This document shows, piece by piece, positions 29,311-36,577 of a stretch of 64,000 nucleotides of DNA (position 1 is its first letter; each line of letters begins with the position of its first letter). A program made the translations under genes and the position numbers. Origin of the DNA: CAIVAT01 sp964387205. Its GTDB lineage: Bacteria; Bacteroidota; Bacteroidia; Bacteroidales; FEN-979. The stretch is taken from NCBI GenBank assembly GCA_964387205.1, contig CAYLVY010000001.1:27383-91382 (forward strand), written 5' to 3'. A model generated the notes under the pieces. The model worked only from the letters and a program-made list of their open reading frames with translations. It was not told where the DNA came from and did not search any database.

Positions 29311-29940
29311 ATGGATATTATTGTTGGCATCGTTGAAGATCATACCGATTTCCGGCAAAGTCTGGAGTACCTGATCTCATCCCGGGCCGATCTTTCGCTT
29401 GGCTGGAGCTTTGCTTCGGTGGAGGAGGCGCTCGAACACTTTTCCCCCGCCGATATCCTGCTCCTCGACATCAACCTCCCTGATATCTCCGGTATCGAAG
29501 CCATCACGATGTTTAAGAAAAAGAGACCGGCCATGAAAGTCATCATGCTGACCATTCTCGATGACGACTATCACATCCTGGAGGCGATCAGGCAGGGTGC
29601 GGATGGTTATGTGCTGAAGAAATCCAATCCGTTGAAAATCACCGATGCGATCAGGCAGGTTTTTGATGGCGGAGCTGTACTGACACCTATGGTCGCCAAA
29701 CAGGTTCTGGCTTACCTCCAGACGGGGGAGATCAGGAGCGGCGCCCCTAACAGTTTGACTAACAGGGAGAAAGAGATACTTTCGTTGATCACTCAGGGGA
29801 TGACCAACGATGCCATTGCCGGAAAATTATTCATCAGCCCGCAAACGGTCAGAAACCATATTAAAAACATTTACGATAAACTCCAGGTCCACTCCCGTGC
29901 CCAGGTTGTGGCCAAAGCCCTGAGAGAAAAACTGATATAA
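29311..29940 (+). CDS. NarL/LuxR-family response regulator
   Basis: A 209-residue cognate partner of the preceding kinase, inferred from adjacency and from HisKA_3 kinases normally pairing with NarL regulators. The receiver domain has acidic residues near the start (IVEDH), phospho-acceptor D53 in LLLDINLPD, a threonine in VIMLTILDDD and a lysine in YVLKKSNP. The C-terminal LuxR helix-turn-helix is LTNREKEILSLITQGMTNDA and the following SPQTVRNHIKNIYDKL. The start is at ATG 29311; an earlier frame start at 29293 overlaps a TTACTTTG element that may be a separate weak promoter. Targets unknown. Confidence 0.94.
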   Translation: MDIIVGIVEDHTDFRQSLEYLISSRADLSLGWSFASVEEALEHFSPADILLLDINLPDISGIEAITMFKKKRPAMKVIMLTILDDDYHILEAIRQGADGYVLKKSNPLKITDAIRQVFDGGAVLTPMVAKQVLAYLQTGEIRSGAPNSLTNREKEILSLITQGMTNDAIAGKLFISPQTVRNHIKNIYDKLQVHSRAQVVAKALREKLI

Positions 29941-29960
29941 ACCCCGGCCTCCGTCAGCGG

Positions 29961-31067
29961 TCAGTCCAGGTCGGCATGCTCGCTGATGGGCTGACAATCG
30001 AAGGGTACCCCGATTTTATCTCCATCCCGGATAAGATCCTCCACGATGGGCTTGATGAGCGGAACCCCGTGTTTTTCATTGAATTGGGCGTACTGGAACT
30101 CTTTTTCCCCGGCCACCAGGATCTCATCCCGGCCAACAGCGAGAGGTGATTGTTTCAGCAGTGCGATCATGTCGTCCATATGCATTTTGAAATCGATGAT
30201 GGGGCGGAAGGCTTCGATGTTGATGGCCATGAAGAAATGGGAGACGCCGGTAGGATCAGGCTTGCCGGGGCCGCCCACTTTGGTCAGGTAATTACCCCCC
30301 GAAAGGGCTGAACAGAGAATCTCCACCAGTACCGAAAGCCCATAACCCTTGTATCCGGCGGTAATTTCCATTCCGCCCAGGGGTAACAGGGCGCCATGGC
30401 CTCCGGGTTTGATCCGCGAAGGATCGTTGGTTGCCTGTCCATCTTCATCAATACCCCATCCAATCGGGATATGTTCATTTTTCTTTTCATAAACCTGGAT
30501 TTTGCCATAAGCCACGGCTGATGTGGCCATATCCAGCAGGTAGGGATATGCTTTCCCCGAAGGGGCGGATACCGCGATCGGGTTGGTTCCGAGTACCGCA
30601 GTACGTCCGTAAGTGGGGGCTACCAACGGCTGGGAATTGGTCAGCGAAATCCCGATCATATCCCGCCGCATCGCCATCATGGCATAATATCCGGCGATCC
30701 CGTAGTGGTTGCTGTTGCGCACCGTGACTGCCCCCAGGCCGGCATGGTAGGCCTTTTCGATGGCCATCTGCATCGCCCGGTACGATACAACCTGGCCACA
30801 GCCGTTGCCTCCGTCGAGCAGGGCCGTGGAGGCTGTTTCGCTTACCACTTCGTAAGGGGTGAGCGGGTTGATCCATCCCTTGCTGATCCGGTTTCCGTAA
30901 TAGGAGCCTAAACGGTGCAGGCCATGCGATTCAACCCCTCGTATATCAGCACATATCAGCACTTTTCCCACTATTTTGGCATCTTCGGGCGGAACGCCGA
31001 GTTTGGTCATATAACGGACCACAAAGTCCATCAGATCATCTTTTTTGTACCGGAAAGTCGTTTCCAT
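29961..31067 (-). CDS. Malate/L-lactate dehydrogenase-family (Ldh2) oxidoreductase
   Basis: A 368-residue NAD(P)-dependent dehydrogenase of the family including sulfolactate, ureidoglycolate, malate and 2,3-diketo-gulonate dehydrogenases, unrelated to classical MDH. Motifs are ADIRGVESHGLHRLGSYY, the catalytic-histidine segment VRNSNHYGIAGYYA, TNSQPLVAPTYGRTAVLGTNPIA and PLGGMEITAGYKGYGLSVLVE. It lies 26 bases after the L-2-hydroxyglutarate oxidase gene on the same strand, so a 2-hydroxy acid is the likely substrate. Which one is not readable from the sequence. Confidence 0.87.
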   Translation of the reverse strand: METTFRYKKDDLMDFVVRYMTKLGVPPEDAKIVGKVLICADIRGVESHGLHRLGSYYGNRISKGWINPLTPYEVVSETASTALLDGGNGCGQVVSYRAMQMAIEKAYHAGLGAVTVRNSNHYGIAGYYAMMAMRRDMIGISLTNSQPLVAPTYGRTAVLGTNPIAVSAPSGKAYPYLLDMATSAVAYGKIQVYEKKNEHIPIGWGIDEDGQATNDPSRIKPGGHGALLPLGGMEITAGYKGYGLSVLVEILCSALSGGNYLTKVGGPGKPDPTGVSHFFMAINIEAFRPIIDFKMHMDDMIALLKQSPLAVGRDEILVAGEKEFQYAQFNEKHGVPLIKPIVEDLIRDGDKIGVPFDCQPISEHADLD

Positions 31068-31093
31068 GATGGTTCTTATTTTATTATGTAACG

Positions 31094-32299
31094 CTATTTA
31101 ATATCGATGTAGTTATCCACCACCCAGCGTGAGAACGGAAAACTGCACGTAAATGCCGGGCTCACGGCATTGAGCACATGAATGGTGGTCCCGTTGCCCT
31201 CAACCACAAAATCCATCACAAGCTCCAGTGTTTTGGTGTTCAGCAACTGGGCCCTGATACCGGGTTTGCTCCATTCGGTGAAACCCGATTTGTCGATCTG
31301 ATGCACCATGCTGGTGGCGAGGTTGACGAAATAGGACTTATTGTATTTCTTCATCTCGTCAAAAGCAAGTCCGCGAAATCCGAAAGCATTGGAGAGAAAC
31401 AGCCGCGCTTCCCAGCTAAGCACATTTCCCAGTTCACCCATCCGGAAATGGTCCATTCCCTTGTAGTTTTCACGCCAGAAGGCGGGGATAGAGGTGGGCC
31501 CGATCTTGATCGTTCCGTCCACGGTGATGGTATAATGAACCCCCAGAAAAGGATTTTTGAGGTTAGGTACCGGATAGATATTGGTCCGGATCGGTTTGTC
31601 TTTTTTGGTGTATTTCAGGTAGATCCCCTTGAACGGGATGATGGTGTAATGGTCGGAAAAACCAAAATCACGGGCAATTTTATCGGCATACAATCCGGCT
31701 GTATTGATCAGCCGACCGGCAGAGAGGATGGTACCTGCCGTGGTTTCAACCGTGTTGCCGTCCACCCTTCGTTTATACCCCTGGCTGAACAGGATCTTCA
31801 CGCCTGAGGCCAGCAATTCGTCGCGGATGGCTTTATTGACCTCAGTAGGGTCTACAGTGGCTGTATTGGGCGAATAGAGCGCGAAACGATGGGTTTTGGC
31901 ATTCGGGTCGATCTCCTTCATCTCCTGTTCAGTGATGATCTTTACTTCTACTCCGTTTCGCTTGCCGCGCCGATCCAGTTCATACAAGGGCTCCAGTTCC
32001 GATTCATCTTTGGCTACCACTACCTTCTGATTTTCGTTAAGCCGAAGCCCCTTGCCTCTGCAAAACTCCTTCATCTCAAAATTACCGTCGCGCGTGAACC
32101 TGGCTTTCAGTGAGTCGGCTGAATAGTAAAAACCCGCATGCAGTACACCGCTGTTCCTTCCGCTGCTGTGATAAGCCACATCCGGTTCCTTTTCAATGAT
32201 GGTAATGGATCTCCCCGGAAACCGGTTCCGCAACTCACGGGCAATGGCAAGGCCAATAATACCTGCGCCTATGATCAGATAATCAGACTGTTCAGTCAT
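31094..32299 (-). CDS. lhgO: L-2-hydroxyglutarate oxidase
   Basis: A 401-residue FAD-dependent enzyme of the DAO family that oxidises L-2-hydroxyglutarate to 2-oxoglutarate, often passing electrons to the quinone pool. The N-terminal dinucleotide-binding motif is YLIIGAGIIGLAIARELRNR. The family sequence RNSGVLHAGFYYSADSLKARF and the downstream FKGIYLKYTKKDKPIRTNIYPVPN are typical of LhgO. It is first in a two-gene operon with the Ldh2-type dehydrogenase. A good promoter match lies just upstream at 32317-32346. Confidence 0.92.
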   Translation of the reverse strand: MTEQSDYLIIGAGIIGLAIARELRNRFPGRSITIIEKEPDVAYHSSGRNSGVLHAGFYYSADSLKARFTRDGNFEMKEFCRGKGLRLNENQKVVVAKDESELEPLYELDRRGKRNGVEVKIITEQEMKEIDPNAKTHRFALYSPNTATVDPTEVNKAIRDELLASGVKILFSQGYKRRVDGNTVETTAGTILSAGRLINTAGLYADKIARDFGFSDHYTIIPFKGIYLKYTKKDKPIRTNIYPVPNLKNPFLGVHYTITVDGTIKIGPTSIPAFWRENYKGMDHFRMGELGNVLSWEARLFLSNAFGFRGLAFDEMKKYNKSYFVNLATSMVHQIDKSGFTEWSKPGIRAQLLNTKTLELVMDFVVEGNGTTIHVLNAVSPAFTCSFPFSRWVVDNYIDIK

Positions 32300-32316
32300 A
32301 TGTTAAGTTTGAGATG

Positions 32317-32346
32317 TAAAGATACAATGGAAAATGAATGTACAAA
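32317..32346 (-). promoter_or_regulatory. Putative promoter of lhgO operon
   Basis: On the minus strand TTTG (32343-32346), an 18-base spacer, then TATCTTTA (32317-32324, 7 of 8 to TAnnTTTG), 17 bases before the lhgO start. The rest of the 239-base gap up to 32538 holds only a weak plus-strand octamer (TACTTTTA, 32499-32506) ahead of the next operon. Confidence 0.5.
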
Positions 32347-32538
32347 CAAATCGGGGATAAATTTTATACTTAATCGCATTTATTCCTTGAAACACAGGCA
32401 ATCGGAACTTTTTTATCACGGTCAGGCCACCACCCTGCATTATAATGTTTCTCTTCAGGGAGTATAAGTAAACCATGATCTTTTCCGGTATTATTGATTA
32501 CTTTTACACCGGAAATCAGACCTTTTCCTTTCTTCCCT

Positions 32539-33312
32539 ATGAAGACCGCCGGTACATCATCTTTTGCCGCATTCCGCGAGATCATGCTGATGTTGATCCT
32601 CATCACCAGCCTGCCGCTGGCCGCACAGGATGCCCGGGAGATCGTCAGGCGTGCCGATGACCTGATGCAGGGGGTAAGCAGCGTTACCGACATGGAGATG
32701 ACCATCGTAAGGCCATCCTGGCAGCGCTCAGTTGCCTTCCGAAGCTGGAGTAAAGGCCGCGACCTCTCCATGACCCTGATCACCGCACCTGCCCGGGAAC
32801 AGGGCCAATCATTCCTCAAACTGAAAAATGACATGTGGAGCTGGAATCCCACCATCAACCGCATGATCAAACTTCCTCCTTCGATGATGTCGCAGGGATG
32901 GATGGGATCGGATTACACCAACGACGACATACTGAAAGAGTCGTCCATTGTTCAGGACTATACCCACCGGATCATCGGGCAGGAAGTGATCGCCGGATAC
33001 CATTGCCTCCAAATCGAACTAATCCCGCTGGAAACCGCCGCTGTTGTATGGGGAAAAATTCATCTCTGGATCAGTAAAGAGGCATTTTATACCCTTAAAG
33101 CGGTCTATTTTGATGAAGATAACCTGCCGGTCAAGACCCACCTGCTTTCCGATATCCGGCAGATGCACGACCGGAAAATCCCTACCCGCTTCGAGATCAT
33201 TCCCAAGGATAAACCAAGCCAGCGTACCATTGTGAAGATCCTCTCCGCAAAATTCAACATCCCGCTGGAGAATGCATTTTTTTCCCAGCAGCAGATGAAA
33301 AAACTCCGTTAG
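32539..33312 (+). CDS. LolA-like outer membrane lipoprotein-sorting protein
   Basis: A 257-residue periplasmic protein of the LolA/LppX-like superfamily. The signal peptide runs to about residue 30 (IMLMLILITSLPLAAQDA), followed by DAREIVRRADDLMQGVSSVTDMEMTIV and the MWSWNPTINRMIKLPPSMMSQ segment of the family. The start at 32539 fits a signal; the frame is open to 32494. It is the first gene of a tight operon with two permeases and an ATPase, so it is probably the substrate-accepting or delivering periplasmic partner of that ABC system. Lipid or lipoprotein cargo is an inference. Confidence 0.88.
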   Translation: MKTAGTSSFAAFREIMLMLILITSLPLAAQDAREIVRRADDLMQGVSSVTDMEMTIVRPSWQRSVAFRSWSKGRDLSMTLITAPAREQGQSFLKLKNDMWSWNPTINRMIKLPPSMMSQGWMGSDYTNDDILKESSIVQDYTHRIIGQEVIAGYHCLQIELIPLETAAVVWGKIHLWISKEAFYTLKAVYFDEDNLPVKTHLLSDIRQMHDRKIPTRFEIIPKDKPSQRTIVKILSAKFNIPLENAFFSQQQMKKLR

Positions 33313-33318
33313 TTTGCC

Positions 33319-34539
33319 ATGAATATCCTCCGAATAGCCTGGCGTAACCTCTGGCGAAACAAACGGCGTACCCTGATCACAGCCGCTTCGGTCTTTTTTG
33401 CCATCTGGTTCGCCCTGATCATGCGTGCTTTCCAGCTCGGGAGTTACGAATTGATGGTCAACAATATCGTTCACGCATTTTCCTGGTACTTTCAGGTCCA
33501 TGCCAAAGGTTACTGGGGTGACCAGACCCTGAACAACGCTTTTGAAAGCGAACAGGCGCTGATGGACAAGCTTCGGAAATGCCCTGAAATCAGTGGTTTC
33601 ACCGGCCGGCTGGAGTCATTTGCCCTGGCTTCCTCCGGTAACCGGACCAAAGGGGCGCTGGTCACCGGTATCGAACCGCGCTCGGAAAACAGCCTCACCT
33701 CGCTCCGCCGGAAAGTCATCTCCGGAAATTACCTCCGGGAAGGAGAAAATGGCGCGCTGGTCAGCCGCCAACTGGCCTCCTACCTGAAGATCGGCATCGG
33801 CGACTCCGTGGTGATCATTGGCCAGGGCTACCAGGGCGTCAGTGCAGCCGGCGTCTTTCCCGTCAGGGGCATCGTCGCCTTCCCTTCCCCGGAACTGGAC
33901 GGACGCATGATTTACCTGTCACTAACGGCCGCCCGGGAACTTTTCAGCGCACCGGCCATGCTGACTTCACTGGCCTTCAATGTCGCGGATCCGTCAGAAA
34001 GCCCCGGCGCTGCTGCCACGGTGAAAGAACTGACTGATCCTGCAGTATATGAAGTTATGACCTGGGAAGAGATGATGCCGGATGTTGTACAGCAGATCAA
34101 AGCCGACAGCGCCAGCGGCCTTATCATGCTGGGTATTCTTTATATGATCGTGGGTTTTGGTGTTTTCGGCACCATGCTGATGATGCTGAATGAACGCCGG
34201 AGAGAATTTGGCATGATGATCGCCATCGGCATGCAGAAAAGCCGGTTGATCCTGATTGTGGTGACGGAGATGCTCCTGCTTGGATCCATCGGATTATCAG
34301 CCGGTATTTTGGCCGCCATCCCTCCCATCTGGTATTATCATGCATTTCCGATACGACTGACCGGTGAGATGGCCGATTCGGTCATCAGCATGGGATTTGA
34401 ACCCCTGATGCCAACTGCATGGGAATACTCCTTTTTCGCAGCCCAGTCGCTGGTGGTGCTCACGATCCTTATCCTGCTGATGCTGTTGCCCGTGATGCGC
34501 ATCCGTCGGCTGAATGTTATGCAATCACTTCGTCATTGA
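33319..34539 (+). CDS. MacB/FtsX-type ABC transporter permease
   Basis: A 406-residue inner-membrane permease. One helix at the N terminus (WRNLWRNKRRTLITAASVFFAIW) is followed by a large periplasmic MacB_PCD domain (about 45-260) and three C-terminal helices of the FtsX fold (IMLGILYMIVGFGVFGTMLMM, with the ERRREFGMMIAIGM coupling segment). It starts 6 bases after the LolA-like gene and ends 3 bases before a second permease of the same kind. The two-permease set resembles LolC/LolE and not homodimeric MacB. Confidence 0.92.
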   Translation: MNILRIAWRNLWRNKRRTLITAASVFFAIWFALIMRAFQLGSYELMVNNIVHAFSWYFQVHAKGYWGDQTLNNAFESEQALMDKLRKCPEISGFTGRLESFALASSGNRTKGALVTGIEPRSENSLTSLRRKVISGNYLREGENGALVSRQLASYLKIGIGDSVVIIGQGYQGVSAAGVFPVRGIVAFPSPELDGRMIYLSLTAARELFSAPAMLTSLAFNVADPSESPGAAATVKELTDPAVYEVMTWEEMMPDVVQQIKADSASGLIMLGILYMIVGFGVFGTMLMMLNERRREFGMMIAIGMQKSRLILIVVTEMLLLGSIGLSAGILAAIPPIWYYHAFPIRLTGEMADSVISMGFEPLMPTAWEYSFFAAQSLVVLTILILLMLLPVMRIRRLNVMQSLRH

Positions 34540-34542
34540 GCC

Positions 34543-35775
34543 ATGAACATGATCGTTGCCATAGCCTGGAAAAATATCTGGCGAAACCGTGCCAGGAGCC
34601 TGGTGGTGCTCATTTCGATCGCCCTCGGCATGACAGGCGGAATTTTTTCGGCTGCGGTCATGCAGGGAACCAGCAACCAACGGCTGAGGGAGGCTATCAG
34701 CCGGGAAACGGCCAACCTGCAGATCCATCATCCTGAATATATTGAAGATAAAGATATCCGGTTCTTCTTTCATGCAGACAGCAACAGTTTGGCAGTTTTT
34801 CTCGACAGTGCCCCCGCGGTCCGTTCCTGGTCGCCCCGGATCAGGTTCATGGCCATGGCCTCCAGTGCTGCTGCCGGTTCCGGAGTAATGGTATCGGGGG
34901 TTGATCCGGGAAAGGAGAAACTGGTAACCGACCTTTATACCCTTATACCCGATTCGGCCGGAAACTGGTTCGGGGAGGGGAAAGGAATTCCGGTAGTGAT
35001 CGGCGCTTCCCTCGCAAAAAAACTGAAGGTCAGGATCCGGTCCAAAATTGTCCTTACTTTCCAGGATATGCAGGGAAACCTGACCGGCGCTGCCTTCCGG
35101 ATCGCCGGCATATACAGGACCAACAATTCGGTGTTCGATGAGATGAACATTTTCATTACCCGGGAAGCCATTATTCCATTGCTGGGCGCTGAACCGGGTA
35201 CGGTACACGAAATTGCCATCCGGCTCCGGGATGAAAACTCCTCCGATCTGCTGAAGAACAACCTGAAAGCCAGGTTTCCTGGAGTGCTGGTCAGGGACTG
35301 GAAGGAGCTCGATCCGATCCTCGGCATGATGCACAACCTGCTCGATCTGTGGCTCTATCTCTTTATGGGAATCATTTTGCTGGCGCTGGGTTTCGGTATT
35401 GTCAACACCATGCTGATGTCGATCCTGGAACGAACACGCGAACTGGGAATGCTGGCAGCCATTGGTATGAACCGGCGGCGGATCTTTACCATGATCATGC
35501 TCGAATCGGTATTCCTGTCCCTTACCGGAGGCCTGACAGGAATGGTGCTGAGTATCGGGCTGATTGCCTGGACCGGTCATACAGGGATCGACCTGGGTTC
35601 CTTTTCCGAAGGGTTTGAAAAGATGGGATACAGTTCCATGCTCTATCCCTCGCTTGACACCCTGTTTTTCATCAACATCACCCTGATGGTGATCATCACC
35701 GGTATTGCAGCATCGATCTATCCCGCGCGCCGTGCGCTCCGCCTGAACCCCGCCTTAGCCATCCGTAATGAATAA
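34543..35775 (+). CDS. MacB/FtsX-type ABC transporter permease (second subunit)
   Basis: A 410-residue protein of the same build as its upstream neighbour: N-terminal helix WKNIWRNRARSLVVLISIALGM, periplasmic domain, then helices around LWLYLFMGIILLALGFGIVNTMLM with the coupling segment ERTRELGMLAAIGMNRRRIF. The stop overlaps the ATPase start by one base (TAATG). The two permeases differ enough in sequence to be distinct subunits of a heterodimer. Confidence 0.92.
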   Translation: MNMIVAIAWKNIWRNRARSLVVLISIALGMTGGIFSAAVMQGTSNQRLREAISRETANLQIHHPEYIEDKDIRFFFHADSNSLAVFLDSAPAVRSWSPRIRFMAMASSAAAGSGVMVSGVDPGKEKLVTDLYTLIPDSAGNWFGEGKGIPVVIGASLAKKLKVRIRSKIVLTFQDMQGNLTGAAFRIAGIYRTNNSVFDEMNIFITREAIIPLLGAEPGTVHEIAIRLRDENSSDLLKNNLKARFPGVLVRDWKELDPILGMMHNLLDLWLYLFMGIILLALGFGIVNTMLMSILERTRELGMLAAIGMNRRRIFTMIMLESVFLSLTGGLTGMVLSIGLIAWTGHTGIDLGSFSEGFEKMGYSSMLYPSLDTLFFINITLMVIITGIAASIYPARRALRLNPALAIRNE

Positions 35776-36452
35776 TGGAAACCATGACCATCATATCGAT
35801 TGAGAACCTTTCCAAATCGTACCACGACTCCGAAGTGGAGGTGGCAGCGCTGAAGAATATCAACCTCACCTTCTCCAAAGGAGAATTTACGGCTATTGTC
35901 GGACCCTCGGGTTCGGGAAAGACAACCCTGCTCAACATGATCGGAGGGCTCGACCAGCCAGACAGCGGAAAGATCATGATCGGCGACCAGGATATCACAC
36001 GGCTGTCGGGAAGACAAATGATCGATTTCCGGATGCGCAACATCGGCTTCGTGTTTCAGTCGTATAACCTTATTCCGGTACTGACGGCGCTGGAAAATGT
36101 GGAATTCATTCTCCATCTGCAGGGAGTGGAAAAAAATATTCGTCAGCAACGGGCTACCGAACTTCTCAGGGCTGTTGGGCTTGGCGACCGCCTTCACAGC
36201 CGGCCCGGTAAACTCTCCGGGGGGCAGCAGCAAAGGGTGGCGGTTGCGAGGGCGCTGGCTTCAGGCCCGCGATATATCCTGGCCGATGAACCCACGGCTA
36301 ACCTGGACTCGGTTTCCACACGCAATTTGCTGGATATCATGGAGCAACTCAATGCTTCGTCGCAGGCAACCTTTATCTTCTCGACCCATGATCAGCGCGT
36401 CGTCAACAAAGCCCGCCGCGTCATCGTACTCGAAGACGGGCAGGTGGCCTGA
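35775..36452 (+). CDS. ABC transporter ATP-binding protein (MacB/LolD type)
   Basis: A 225-residue cytoplasmic ATPase. Walker A GPSGSGKTTLLN, Q-loop FVFQSYNLIPVLTALENV, signature LSGGQQQRVAVARAL, Walker B YILADEPTANLDS and switch histidine in FIFSTHDQRV are all present, so it should be active. It is the last gene of the LolA-permease-permease-ATPase operon. A second possible start, three codons in (35784), cannot be excluded. Confidence 0.95.
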   Translation: METMTIISIENLSKSYHDSEVEVAALKNINLTFSKGEFTAIVGPSGSGKTTLLNMIGGLDQPDSGKIMIGDQDITRLSGRQMIDFRMRNIGFVFQSYNLIPVLTALENVEFILHLQGVEKNIRQQRATELLRAVGLGDRLHSRPGKLSGGQQQRVAVARALASGPRYILADEPTANLDSVSTRNLLDIMEQLNASSQATFIFSTHDQRVVNKARRVIVLEDGQVA

Positions 36453-36577
36453 CCTGACGGTGTGGATCGATTGCCGTTCTCTCCCGACATGCGCTTCCGG
36501 AAAGGAAATTTCAGGAGCAAGGCAACGCCTTTTCAGTACTTAATGATCCTGTTGATCTGAGAGTGCGTTTAGAAAGG

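Noticed and set aside
32370..32870. Minus frame whose end (LPEEKHYNAGWWPDRDKK) looks protein-like in the lhgO-LolA gap
   Set aside because: It has no start codon inside the gap and its upstream part is antisense to the LolA-like gene. Could be a gene remnant, but I cannot identify it.
34525..35580. 351-residue minus frame antisense to the second permease
   Set aside because: Fully antisense to a well supported transporter gene; no motif.
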